Of a DNA stretch of 44,434 nucleotides, positions 1 through 8,192 are shown one piece after another. The translations under genes and the position numbers were made by a program. Numbering within the stretch: the first letter of the stretch is position 1; every line of letters starts with the position of its first letter. The stretch is from Chromatiales bacterium (GTDB taxonomy: Bacteria; Pseudomonadota; Gammaproteobacteria; Chromatiales; Chromatiaceae), in contig JAQYVP010000116.1 in assembly GCA_030145485.1 (NCBI GenBank), positions 1 through 44,434 of the forward strand, given 5' to 3'. The notes beneath the pieces were generated by a model. It did not search any database, was not told where the DNA came from, and worked only from the letters and a program-made list of their open reading frames with translations.

Positions 1-282
1 CTCATGGAAAAAAGAACCTCCCTATTTCAAAGTGACCCGCTGAAGCTGAGTCATTTTTTCAAGACGCAATTACTTTGAAATAACTTTTTCAGTATTAGGT
101 TGGAATGTCTGCTTTGAGTACGCTGCAGCCATTCGCTGCACTCCTCCAAATCTACTCAAACCGACGATTCAGAGAATAGCGATAGCTGCTCCACAGCGGT
201 TAAAAAAAGAACCTATGCAATTGTTGGATGATTTTAGGATAGCTAACCTTATGACTCCGTCCTATACTTCCTATATGAAGCT
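1..282. other. Intergenic left edge without a recognisable gene
   Basis: No open frame here has a credible start and ribosome site. The only structure I can name is one copy of a 100-bp dispersed repeat at 103-202, described separately. The rest is AT-rich sequence. Confidence 0.5.
103..202 (+). repeat. 100-bp dispersed repeat, copy A
   Basis: The stretch begins GAATGTCTG and ends near GCTCCACAGCGG. It aligns along its whole length, in the same orientation, with 2658-2757. Shared landmarks in the same order are GAATGTCTG, CACTGCAC/GCTGCACTCC, AAATCT-CTCA and GATTCAG, then TGCTCCA. Similarity is imperfect, roughly two thirds to three quarters by eye. With copy B it brackets about 2.4 kb holding a membrane protein, a nitrilase and a cupin. 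Confidence 0.6.
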
Positions 283-744
283 TTGGTCATTTCAAACTGG
301 GAGATCCCTGTGTTCGGTAAACCTTCACTGATAACACGTATTGCGGTCGGGAAACTCATTGGCTTTCTTTTCGGGTTCGCGGGATTCCTACTGTTGCCCT
401 TCTTTTTTCCTGAGGCTGGCTGGCTGATCCGCTGGGGTATTTTATTATGGTACACCACAGTGGGAGCTATCATAGGTGTATTTGGGGTATTTACCTGGCA
501 TCCGGTCCTGAAACTTCCCTTTCCCTGGTGGTTCCGTGCCCCTCTCATCGGGGCCTGGATGAATTTTGTTCTGACATTTTTTGCTTACGACACAATGCAG
601 CAGATGATGCTGTCTCTATTTGGAGAAGAATGCATGATGTCGTCCCCCTTCTGGTTCACTGCTGAGGGAGCTATTATCGGTCTTGTTATCGGTTACTTTG
701 CCACCCTATTAGGAGGCGAAGGTAAAGAAACGGTCGGCAAGTAG
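283..744 (+). CDS. Small integral membrane protein of unknown function
   Basis: This is an open frame of 153 residues with strongly hydrophobic composition. About four membrane-spanning stretches can be seen, near residues 15-40, 48-68, 85-105 and 120-145. They are separated by short Trp/Pro/Phe-rich loops, and the C-terminus is a charged tail (EGKETVGK). The longest reading starts at a TTG at 283; a GTG at 310 is an alternative that would drop the first nine residues. No strong Shine-Dalgarno sequence decides between them. I do not recognise the family. It stands alone, convergent with the nitrilase gene, between two copies of a 100-bp repeat, so it may belong to an accessory insertion. The membrane topology is inferred from hydrophobicity only. 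Confidence 0.55.
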   Translation: MVISNWEIPVFGKPSLITRIAVGKLIGFLFGFAGFLLLPFFFPEAGWLIRWGILLWYTTVGAIIGVFGVFTWHPVLKLPFPWWFRAPLIGAWMNFVLTFFAYDTMQQMMLSLFGEECMMSSPFWFTAEGAIIGLVIGYFATLLGGEGKETVGK

Positions 745-932
745 GTCTTGATTTCATCAGGGAGTGACTATCATCACGGCCCCCCCTTCAAGCTGCTCTT
801 TTGCTCAATGATTGAACGGCAGGACAGAGGAGACATTCATATATCATCATTAACGATTGAGGTAACCGGCTACCGACCTTGTAGCGAAGCGGCAAGATTG
901 GTAGTCTGGTTGACCGATTTTAGATTTCATAT

Positions 933-1868
933 TTATTTAAACTTAATCGGGCTTTGTGGTTGAGTATCAACACTGAGAGTAAAAATATCCGGTCTGGAAT
1001 AATGCCCTGTAACATCAAGGTCTCGTTTTGATATACCAACACGTTTAGAGTCCACTTCTGCGAAAAGGATGCCTTTTTCCTTACGCATAGGACCCGCTAC
1101 AATCTCTCCGCCCGGTGCGACTACTACAGAATCTCCAGGATTTATCCATTCTTCTGAAGCAGGGTACAAAGTTTCTCTATCCGGAAAGTCATTAGGGATG
1201 TCACTATTTGTGATGGCAACGCCACTACATATCACCCAACAACGCCCCTCGCGGGCAATGTGCTGCATTGTTCCTAACCATTCGTTTCCGCTATCGTATG
1301 TGGGTGCCACATAAATTTCGACGCCCTGTGAATAGAGAGTGTACCTGGCTAAAGGCATGTAATTTTCCCAACACAATAGTGTTCCAACTCTTCCTGCCGG
1401 GGTGTCTACAACGTTTAGACCAGAGCCATCACCAAAGCCCCATACCATTCGTTCGGGGTTAGTCGGCATTAATTTTCGATGCCGATTTAGAATATCTCCT
1501 TCTTTTCCAATTATTACGACTGTGTTGTAAAGCGTTGCTTTGCTTAATGTGCTATCTCGCTCATTTAAGCCACAGACTATAGTGATTTTATTTTTCTTTG
1601 CAGAATCACAAAGGAGTTTGAGATCGCCGCTATCAATATCAACAGCACTATCCAATAAACGAGAATGAAGATTCTCACTTGTTCCCCAGTCACCACCGGG
1701 ACGTAGTCGCCATATCCACGCAGGATAACCTGAAATGTATGCCTCAGGAAAAACGACTAACTCTGCGCCAGATGAAGCAGCTTGATCGATTAATTGAACA
1801 GCCTTTTCTATCGTTTTTTTTCGATCTAGTAAAACTGGAGATTCCTGAATAATTGCTATCTTAGTCAT
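933..1868 (-). CDS. Nitrilase-family carbon-nitrogen hydrolase
   Basis: The 311-residue protein carries the full Glu-Lys-Cys triad of the nitrilase superfamily. Glu42 lies in VFPEAYISGYP, Lys132 in HRKLMPT, and the nucleophile Cys166 in LLCWENYMPLAR. The CWENYMPLAR context, the HRKLMPT motif and the length of about 310 residues point to the true nitrilase/cyanide hydratase branch, which turns R-CN into a carboxylate and ammonia, rather than the amidases. The substrate cannot be read from sequence. It is cytosolic, with no signal peptide. The gene is lower in GC than the respiratory operons further right and sits with the cupin gene between two 100-bp repeats, which suggests acquisition by transfer. 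The start ATG at 1868 is preceded by AAGGAAATAG. Confidence 0.9.
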   Translation of the reverse strand: MTKIAIIQESPVLLDRKKTIEKAVQLIDQAASSGAELVVFPEAYISGYPAWIWRLRPGGDWGTSENLHSRLLDSAVDIDSGDLKLLCDSAKKNKITIVCGLNERDSTLSKATLYNTVVIIGKEGDILNRHRKLMPTNPERMVWGFGDGSGLNVVDTPAGRVGTLLCWENYMPLARYTLYSQGVEIYVAPTYDSGNEWLGTMQHIAREGRCWVICSGVAITNSDIPNDFPDRETLYPASEEWINPGDSVVVAPGGEIVAGPMRKEKGILFAEVDSKRVGISKRDLDVTGHYSRPDIFTLSVDTQPQSPIKFK

Positions 1869-2035
1869 TTTACTATTTCCTTTTATATATCTTTGAATCT
1901 AACAGGGTTATTAGACAGTTACTATGTTAATGGAATATCACTGATGAAATTCTTTGTAAAAGCTAGACGACCACATGCAAAGCGGTGGATGCCAGCCTCT
2001 CTCTCAAAGTTCATTATTTTGGTTAGAAGTACATG

Positions 2036-2404
2036 CTATGAAGGCTTTGCGTACTCGCCAAAACCAGTGACATCGATCAATACACATGGCTCGTCACCCA
2101 CAATCCAGGCATCGTGTCCGGGCGGCATGTAGAACGCATCTCCGGGACCAAATTCCTCCTCTGAGCCATCATCCATTTTTACAAACATGCGTCCCTGCAT
2201 AACGTAACCTGTGTGCGCAGCCTGACAGGAAGGCGTTCCGGCGATGGGTTGGACGTGCTGCTTCCACACCCACCCCGGTTCAAAGGTGCTCCTCCCCAGT
2301 GTGACGCCTCCGACAGTAACGATCTCAGCCTTCCCCTTGCTACCTTTGAAGGGGCGTGTTTCATCGGGTGTATCGAGTGATTTTCGTACGAGTTTCTCAG
2401 ACAT
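2036..2404 (-). CDS. Small single-domain cupin protein
   Basis: This 122-residue protein is almost entirely one cupin barrel. Motif 1 is visible around residues 47-70, with a His in WKQHVQP and another in AAHTGYVMQGRM. Motif 2, GPGDAFYMPPGHDAWIVGDEP, lies around residues 86-106. The His residues would hold a metal, but the enzymatic or sensory role is unknown. The ATG at 2404 is preceded by a good AGGAGA ribosome site. It lies 167 bp upstream of the nitrilase gene on the same strand, so the two may be cotranscribed. A perfect 7-bp inverted repeat (2557-2580) and a Fur-like sequence (2614-2633) lie upstream. Confidence 0.8.
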   Translation of the reverse strand: MSEKLVRKSLDTPDETRPFKGSKGKAEIVTVGGVTLGRSTFEPGWVWKQHVQPIAGTPSCQAAHTGYVMQGRMFVKMDDGSEEEFGPGDAFYMPPGHDAWIVGDEPCVLIDVTGFGEYAKPS

Positions 2405-2556
2405 AATATTCTCCTCTTATTAGTTTTGGAAACTGTGCTTTTGCATAGTTATTCGCACAGTCTGATGCCCGTAAATCGATTGATTGGTCTAACCAGGCAC
2501 CTCCTTAACGACAATCCTCCGAATCATCAATAAAAATATGAGTATTTATCGTTATA

Positions 2557-2580
2557 CGATTAATTCAAGTGATTTAATCG
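2557..2580. promoter_or_regulatory. Inverted repeat, candidate operator for the cupin/nitrilase genes
   Basis: CGATTAA at 2557-2563 and TTAATCG at 2574-2580 form a perfect 7-bp inverted repeat with a 10-bp spacer. It lies about 155 bp upstream of the cupin start. The regulator is unknown. Confidence 0.35.
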
Positions 2581-2613
2581 TTAATGGAGTGTAGCTTAGA
2601 AATGTGACTTGTC

Positions 2614-2633
2614 AATGATAATGATAATCACAT
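2614..2633. promoter_or_regulatory. Fur-box-like sequence
   Basis: GATAATGATAATCA at 2617-2630 equals the first 14 positions of the classical 19-bp Fur consensus; the last five positions do not match. It lies 210 bp upstream of the cupin gene, which is far for direct control, so its role is uncertain. Confidence 0.35.
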
Positions 2634-2657
2634 GGCCGACGTGTGCTTTGGCAATCT

Positions 2658-2757
2658 GAATGTCTGGTTAGAGTATTGACCTGCCGTTCACTGCACCCCC
2701 AAAATCTGCTCAGACTGCTGATTCAGCAATTGGCTGGAGATGCTCCATAACAGTCAT
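2658..2757 (+). repeat. 100-bp dispersed repeat, copy B
   Basis: Direct-orientation partner of 103-202, starting GAATGTCTGG and ending near TGCTCCATAACAG. See copy A for the shared landmarks. Confidence 0.6.
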
Positions 2758-2824
2758 TTTCATCATCAGGGTGATGCGTTCTTTGCAGTCAATGGAATAT
2801 TCAGATGTTCGATGGAAATGACAA

Positions 2825-4348
2825 TTACCGTGGTCCGGCGAAGTGAATCCCCGCCAGTTCTGCAACCTCTTTTTTCCACGACGTGATGTCGTCACGGTTA
2901 AAACGATTGAGGTGGTTGTGGCCGCAGCCACGCGCCATGAGCTTCATCAGATCAACACTGGCTTCAAAAAACCTTGCCAGACGCCGGACTGACTCGTCGA
3001 TGTTCAGTCGCGCCCTGAGTTCCGGTTTTTGTGTCGCGATGCCTGACGGACAGTTATTGGTATTGCATATACGCGCTGCCACACAACCAACAGCCTGAAT
3101 GGCGCTGTTTGCCAGTGCGACGCCATCTGCACCCATCGCCAAGGCCTTGATGAAATCTTCAGGCATGCGCAACCCGCCGGTGATTATCAAGGTAATATCA
3201 TGCCGACCGCAACTATCGAGATGACGACGTGCGCGTGCAAGCGCGGGTATCGTGGGTACTGAAATATTGTCCCTGAAGATACGCGGCGTTGCGCCCGATG
3301 CGCCGCCACGGCCATCGAGGATGATGTAATCGACACCGGCAGCGAGCACAAAATCGATATCCTTCTCAATGTGATTGGCTGAAATTTTAAATCCGATGGG
3401 AATACCGCCCGAGATCTCGCGCACCCGGTCTGAAAAGCGTTTGTAATCCGCCGGTGTTTGCAAGTCGGCAAAAGTTGGCGGCGATATGGCATCCTGCCCC
3501 GGCTGCAAACCTCGTACCTCGGCAATTTGGGCTGACACTTTTGCGCCCGGCAAGTGACCACCGATGCCAGTCTTGGCTGCCTGACCTCCCTTGAAATGGA
3601 AGGCCTGTACTTTTGTGAGCTGTTCTTCGTTGTAACCGAACATAGCTGTAGCCAGTTCATAGAAATAACGGCTGTTGGCCTGCTGCTCTTCCGGCATCAT
3701 GCCGCCTTCACCAGAGCAGATGCCTGTTCCCGCTAATTCGGCGCCACCTGCAAGCGCCATTTTTGCTTCTGGCGACAAGGAGCCGAAGCTCATGTCTGAC
3801 ACAAACAGGGGAATGTCCAGCAACAGTGGTTTGTTCGCATTCGGGCCGATAATCAGCTCACTGCCGACAGCGTCATGCTCCATTAACGGCCGAGTCGCGA
3901 GTTGTGCCGCCAGTATTTGGATATCATCCCAGTGCGGCAGTTCGCTGCGGGGCACACCCATTGCAACGATCTCACCATGCTCACCGACTTTTGAGAGCCC
4001 GTAGCGGGCCATGTCATGGATGCGTTTTACCGTTGGCTCTTCCGCTGTTGGTTCAACATCCTGTGGAGATGGAGACTCTACAGCCTGGCCCTTGTGCAGC
4101 TGCTCTTTTGTCAACCTTGCATGGGTGCCATCGCAGTAGGGAGGAGTGCCGGTGTGTTTGCACATGCACAGCCAGGCTTCCCCCGATGCATCCGGTTTGA
4201 AAGCCACTGGCGTGAGGCTGGTGCCACGGTGCGAGCCATCACAGAAAGGCTGGTTGTTCGAACGGCCGCAGGCGCACCAGTGGTATTCTGTATCGGCGTT
4301 GAGCTCGACAGGTGTTGGTTTATTATCGGCGATGACGGGATTCGTCAT
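2825..4348 (-). CDS. Double CDGSH iron-sulfur domain fused to FMN-type glutamate synthase domain
   Basis: With the start at the ATG at 4348 (ribosome site AAGGAG), the protein has 507 residues. A longer frame to 4408 has no such support. The N-terminus holds two CDGSH [2Fe-2S] motifs: Cys25/Cys27/Cys36/His40 (ending FCDGSH) and Cys61/Cys63/Cys72/His76 (ending YCDGTH). From about residue 105 onward it matches the FMN-binding TIM-barrel domain of glutamate synthase-related proteins: FVSDMSFGSLS, FHFKGGQAAKTGIGGHLPG, ILDGRGGASGA, IITGGLR, and the CNTNNCPSGIATQ segment typical of the cluster-binding region. It lacks the glutaminase domain and any NAD(P)H module, so it is not a complete glutamate synthase; substrate and electron donor are unknown. 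It lies 96 bp downstream of the pirin gene on the same strand and may be cotranscribed with it. Confidence 0.88.
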   Translation of the reverse strand: MTNPVIADNKPTPVELNADTEYHWCACGRSNNQPFCDGSHRGTSLTPVAFKPDASGEAWLCMCKHTGTPPYCDGTHARLTKEQLHKGQAVESPSPQDVEPTAEEPTVKRIHDMARYGLSKVGEHGEIVAMGVPRSELPHWDDIQILAAQLATRPLMEHDAVGSELIIGPNANKPLLLDIPLFVSDMSFGSLSPEAKMALAGGAELAGTGICSGEGGMMPEEQQANSRYFYELATAMFGYNEEQLTKVQAFHFKGGQAAKTGIGGHLPGAKVSAQIAEVRGLQPGQDAISPPTFADLQTPADYKRFSDRVREISGGIPIGFKISANHIEKDIDFVLAAGVDYIILDGRGGASGATPRIFRDNISVPTIPALARARRHLDSCGRHDITLIITGGLRMPEDFIKALAMGADGVALANSAIQAVGCVAARICNTNNCPSGIATQKPELRARLNIDESVRRLARFFEASVDLMKLMARGCGHNHLNRFNRDDITSWKKEVAELAGIHFAGPR

Positions 4349-4444
4349 GATCTTCTCCTTGTTTAAGAAATGATTCATTTGCAGGCTTGGCTTCTGCCTC
4401 AACGACAATCTGTGAAATACGATTTTATGGGTTCGTTTGGGGAT

Positions 4445-5308
4445 TTAAAAGCGGTTATTTCTGAAGTCATCAAATGCCTGCAAAACCTCTTGCTGCGTAT
4501 TCATGACAAAGGGGCCACCACGGGCTACCGGCTCATTGAGCGGCTGTCCGGCTACCAGCAGGAAACGGCTGTCACTACTCCCTGCAGTTATCGCAACCCT
4601 TTCACCACCACTGAGGATACCCAGCCTCCTTTTCCCGAGTGATTGCAATTTTTCGCCCACCTTCACGTCGCCTTCTATGACAAAGATGAATACGTTGTCA
4701 GAGTAGTCCAGCGACTGCTCAAACACTACACCAGCCGGCAATGCAATGTCCAGGTAGGTTGGCCTGACGAAGTTGTTGACTACCGGTCCGACAGTCCCCT
4801 CATCAGTCCGCCCGGTAATCACACGCACCAGCGTACCATTATTATGCTGCTCGAGCGGGATCTCCGTACCAGCAAACCCTTGATAAGCCGGTTCGGTCAT
4901 TTTATCCGCTTTGGGCAGGTTGACCCACAGTTGGAATCCCATCAGCAGGCCATCTTCCTGTTCCGGCATTTCTGAATGGACTATGCCTTTGCCTGCCGTC
5001 ATCCACTGTACGCCGTTCGCTTCAATGACGCCTTCGTTGCCGGCGCTGTCCTTGTGGCGCATGCGGCCTTCCAGTAGATAAGTCACCGTCTCGAAGCCTC
5101 GATGCGGGTGGTCTGGAAAGCCACCGATATAATCCTGCGGCTGGTCGGATTCAAAGCTATCCAGCAGCAGGAACGGGTCGAGCATATTCAGATCAGGCGT
5201 TCCGATGATACGGGTCATCTCGACTCCAGCCCCGTCTGTTGCAGGAATGCCGGCTGTGGTTTTGATGAGCTCGCGGGTCATTGTGGTGTGAGTCTCTGCT
5301 GTATGCAT
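4445..5308 (-). CDS. Pirin family protein (bicupin)
   Basis: The 287-residue protein has the pirin N-terminal cupin with metal ligands His67 and His69 in HPHRGFETVTY, and His111 and Glu113 in IVHSEMP. This is the three-His/one-Glu set known for iron-binding pirins, some of which have quercetin 2,3-dioxygenase activity. A C-terminal pirin cupin covers about residues 170-280. The ATG at 5308 follows AGGAGA, which supports this start over an internal ATG at 5281. It is transcribed away from the LysR gene at 5416, the usual layout for a LysR-controlled target, and is followed by the CDGSH fusion gene. The biochemical role here is not readable from sequence. Confidence 0.9.
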   Translation of the reverse strand: MHTAETHTTMTRELIKTTAGIPATDGAGVEMTRIIGTPDLNMLDPFLLLDSFESDQPQDYIGGFPDHPHRGFETVTYLLEGRMRHKDSAGNEGVIEANGVQWMTAGKGIVHSEMPEQEDGLLMGFQLWVNLPKADKMTEPAYQGFAGTEIPLEQHNNGTLVRVITGRTDEGTVGPVVNNFVRPTYLDIALPAGVVFEQSLDYSDNVFIFVIEGDVKVGEKLQSLGKRRLGILSGGERVAITAGSSDSRFLLVAGQPLNEPVARGGPFVMNTQQEVLQAFDDFRNNRF

Positions 5309-5350
5309 GATTGTCTCCTGAGTTGTTTACCTCATGGAGTGAGCTTAATT

Positions 5351-5367
5351 GTTGATGAGGCATCAAT
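5351..5367. promoter_or_regulatory. LysR-type T-N11-A operator candidate
   Basis: TTGATG-AGG-CATCAA at 5352-5366 is a perfect 6-bp dyad that contains a T-N11-A core. It lies in the 107-bp gap between the divergent pirin and LysR genes, where a LysR protein would be expected to bind. Assignment to this LysR is inference from position. Confidence 0.5.
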
Positions 5368-5415
5368 AAACAGTGATAATGCGAAAACATTATTAACAAA
5401 ATTAGAACAATTAAC

Positions 5416-6327
5416 ATGGGACAGTTAGAAGATATGCAGGCGTTTGTATGCGTAGTTGAGGCTGGCGGGATCAGTCATGCCGCCGATCAGCTGGGGGTGG
5501 CAAAGTCAGCTGTCAGTCGGCGTCTGAGCACACTGGAAGCACGTCTGGGAACAACATTGCTGAAGCGTACCACACGTCGCTCCAGCCTGACGGATGCCGG
5601 TCAACACTATTATGAACGCTCACTGAGGGTCATTGACGAGGTTGCAGAGTTGAATGCGATAACCACCGGTAACGATGACGCCCTGGCGGGTGCTCTGCGG
5701 CTTGCGGCGCCACTCTCATTCGGGCTCTCCCACCTGACTCCGGCAATCGATATTTTCGCTCGTAAACATCCGGATCTCACTATCCACATCAATTTTTCTG
5801 ATCGGCAAGTCGACCTGGTGCAGGAGGGAGTGGATCTGGCTTTTCGCATCGCTGACCTCAAGGATTCGACCCTCAAGGCACGCAGAATCACCCCGATCAG
5901 ACTGAGGCTCTGCGCCAGCCCGAACTACCTGAAACAACAGGGCTCACCGCGGACGCTTGAAGATCTGAAAAAACACCGGTTGCTGAGCTACGACAGCTCC
6001 GGCTCCATATTGCCATGGAAACTTGTGGATGCTGAGGGACGGGAGCACATCGTTCATCCGGAGGCGAAGCTCATCGCCAATAATGGCGAGTTTTTGCGTG
6101 ATATGGGCATCGCAGATCATGGCATTTTCATTTCACCGACATTCATCTCATGGGAGGCGTTGGCAAAAGGTGATCTGGTTCAAGTGCTTCCGGACTACAG
6201 GATCCCTTCGATCAATGCCTATGCAGTCTATCCGCAAACACGCTATCTGCCGCAACGCGCGAGGCTGTTAATCGATTTTCTTGTCAGCAGGTTTGGAGAT
6301 AACCCGTATTGGGATCAGCACATATAA
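5416..6327 (+). CDS. LysR family transcriptional regulator
   Basis: This is a 303-residue protein with standard LysR architecture. The N-terminal winged helix-turn-helix (about residues 3-62) includes FVCVVEAGGISHAADQLGVAKSAVSRRLSTLEARLG, quoted here only to mark residues 10-45. A periplasmic-binding-protein-like effector domain covers about residues 90-295. The order of the effector-domain motifs resembles the large subgroup whose members sit divergently from oxidoreductase or pirin genes. It is divergent from pirin, with a dyad operator between them, so it probably controls pirin, the CDGSH fusion gene and itself. No strong ribosome site precedes the ATG at 5416, but it is the first Met before the conserved helix. 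Confidence 0.93.
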   Translation: MGQLEDMQAFVCVVEAGGISHAADQLGVAKSAVSRRLSTLEARLGTTLLKRTTRRSSLTDAGQHYYERSLRVIDEVAELNAITTGNDDALAGALRLAAPLSFGLSHLTPAIDIFARKHPDLTIHINFSDRQVDLVQEGVDLAFRIADLKDSTLKARRITPIRLRLCASPNYLKQQGSPRTLEDLKKHRLLSYDSSGSILPWKLVDAEGREHIVHPEAKLIANNGEFLRDMGIADHGIFISPTFISWEALAKGDLVQVLPDYRIPSINAYAVYPQTRYLPQRARLLIDFLVSRFGDNPYWDQHI

Positions 6328-6501
6328 TCATAACCGGCTGAGCGCACATATTCAGGTATCAATAGATCACACCGTTAGATGATATGCGCCAATGAGGAAT
6401 GAAAATCCATCTTTGGGATAAAAGCGTCGAAGCGTTATTATCATTTCTCCCATCCATTTTCCGGGATCTACATCCGATGTTGATGCAATGAGGCAAGTAA
6501 A

Positions 6502-7230
6502 TTATGCAGATAGCTCGTCGGCAAGGGCGCGCAGCAGTTTGGCGCCATTTCCCCGCCATGCGCTGCCATGCATGCATGCGAGTGTCGTTGGGTTAGTCGA
6601 GGCTAACCTCTCAAGCATCGCACGGGCGTTCTTCGTATGAGAGAAGTAGTCCATCTGTTTGCGGAAAGCTTCGCTCGGCCCAAGAATGTCCGATTCCGTA
6701 ATTGGCGGAAGATCGGAGCCTCCTTGCGTGAACAAGTCGCCGCATAGCAACGTGGAGGTTTGTTCTTCCAACAGAAAGCCACATTCCCAGGCGTGCGGCA
6801 GATGTGGAGTGTCGAACCAACGTACCGAGTGCCTGCCCAGAGAAAGCAGTTCTCCGTCAGCGAGCGCACGGGGTTCACGATCAGCAAGATCTCTGATTGA
6901 CACCATCGCTGCAACAACGCCGCACAGTGGCACAGACTCCGGTGCGGCGGCAAGCCATTCGTTGAGCGAGCCGCATTCGTCGGCTTCCACATGGGAAAAG
7001 CCGATATAGCGAAGCTTCTTGACCGGAATTACGCTCGCCACTGCTTCACGCACCAGCGGAAACATCTTTCGAAGGCCGGTGTGGAAGAGCAGCGGCTCAT
7101 CATCCACGATAAGGTATTGGTTGAACGAAAATCCCCCAGCACCCGGGATCTCGATCGGGGTATTGATGCGATAGATATCATCTGCAATTTCATGGACATT
7201 TGTCCCTGACTCCTTGTTCGTGATGTTCAT
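6502..7230 (-). CDS. Stand-alone MBL-fold diiron protein (ODP/flavodiiron N-domain type)
   Basis: The 242-residue protein is a metallo-beta-lactamase fold whose metal motif follows the flavodiiron pattern rather than the usual HxHxDH. It shows His80-x-Glu82-x-Asp84 (SHVEADE), a His in TPHLPHAWECG (His143 or His146), Asp165 (CGDLF) and His221 (CMHGS). In flavodiiron proteins this site reduces O2 or NO. Here the flavodoxin domain is absent, as in oxygen-binding diiron (ODP) proteins, so an O2- or NO-sensing or peroxide role is possible but unproven. The start ATG at 7230 has a GAGGAG ribosome site. It faces the LysR gene convergently and has a 532-bp upstream gap. Confidence 0.8.
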   Translation of the reverse strand: MNITNKESGTNVHEIADDIYRINTPIEIPGAGGFSFNQYLIVDDEPLLFHTGLRKMFPLVREAVASVIPVKKLRYIGFSHVEADECGSLNEWLAAAPESVPLCGVVAAMVSIRDLADREPRALADGELLSLGRHSVRWFDTPHLPHAWECGFLLEEQTSTLLCGDLFTQGGSDLPPITESDILGPSEAFRKQMDYFSHTKNARAMLERLASTNPTTLACMHGSAWRGNGAKLLRALADELSA

Positions 7231-7762
7231 CAGACTCTCCTCGCTATGGTTAAGTGAGATGTGATAACGGGATATCGCCCAATGCTTCGCTTCAGCGGCA
7301 GCAAACAGCGAAGCAGACTATCTCCCAACAGGTGCGCCAAACTTCACCAAGTTAACCACTTCCCTATCTCTACTGACATAAATAAAGCATAGACGAGAAA
7401 ACAAAATCATCAAGAGTGACTTGTTATTGGATACATCACCTGCAGGATATTAGTGCTCAATTTTTCAGATACTTGAGGTCGCGACTGATGAAAAAGCTCA
7501 CACAGAAAAGCGAGGTAATTTGCTTTCAGGAGCATTCACACATCTCTGTAATCTCAAGATATTCATCGATGTAAGCGACAATGCATCTGATTTCACCCAT
7601 CTTGTCCGAAGTTGCTGATTATTGCCGGAGATCTTCATATTGCATAATTCCACAATATCTTACTAATTAATTCGCATTTAGATTGTCTTTCTTGTTTTTA
7701 TTGTCTATATATAAGGTAAGGGTGATGAATTGCCCTTCTTCAAACACATAGGAGATTGATCC
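7231..7762. other. AT-rich intergenic region between divergent genes
   Basis: No gene can be supported. The right end holds a probable sigma-70 promoter for the small secreted protein gene (7683-7711). The remaining sequence shows no repeat or hairpin that I recognise. Confidence 0.5.
7683..7711 (+). promoter_or_regulatory. Candidate sigma-70 promoter of the small secreted protein gene
   Basis: TTGTCT (7683-7688) and TATATA (7706-7711) are separated by 17 bp, about 50 bp upstream of the ATG at 7763. The spacing is ideal and the -35 box is a partial match. Confidence 0.4.
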
Positions 7763-8035
7763 ATGAAAACCATACTAGCAGCAGCATTAATGCTTGTCGC
7801 TACTACAGCGACAGCTGATTGGGAAGATGTTTTCCAAAATCCTGATCTTACCGCGAATTACCAAGGTTATACGACAGTGTCTACGGATTCTGTTGATCCT
7901 GTTGCAGAAACATATGCTGGAAACAGCGACCTTTTTGCAGGTGATAAGATTGGGCATACGATGCCGTCACACACGCCCAGTTCACTCGATGCAATCGGTC
8001 GTAAAAATCCTGACCTGGACTGTGGATGCATCTAA
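7763..8035 (+). CDS. Small exported protein of unknown function
   Basis: This 90-residue protein starts with a clear Sec signal peptide: MKT, a hydrophobic core, then ATTATA-D, with cleavage expected near residue 18. The mature part is about 72 residues, acidic and rich in Asp, Thr and Ser, with no membrane segment, and it ends in DCGCI. The two Cys at the extreme C-terminus could form a vicinal-type disulfide or bind a metal. The start is well supported by AGGAGA eight bases upstream and a promoter at 7683-7711. The gene is monocistronic and is followed by two palindromic repeat elements. I do not recognise a family; periplasmic or secreted location is inferred from the signal peptide. Confidence 0.7.
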   Translation: MKTILAAALMLVATTATADWEDVFQNPDLTANYQGYTTVSTDSVDPVAETYAGNSDLFAGDKIGHTMPSHTPSSLDAIGRKNPDLDCGCI

Positions 8036-8192
8036 CCAATCACAGAGATTGCTTAAGCAGGCACTTTAGTATCCCCCACCGCAGGGAATCAAAGGATTGC
8101 GTGGCTTGGTCAGGGACGACCACTGATGTCACGAGAAGACACTCAGTTGCTGACTCACTGAGTTGGTAATGTTCATCAGATTCCCCTGCCTT

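Larger units (their letters stand above)
2405..2824. other. 420-bp intergenic region with operator-like sites and a repeat
   Basis: No gene is visible. The region contains an inverted repeat (2557-2580), a Fur-box-like sequence (2614-2633) and copy B of the 100-bp dispersed repeat (2658-2757). Each is listed separately. Confidence 0.5.
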
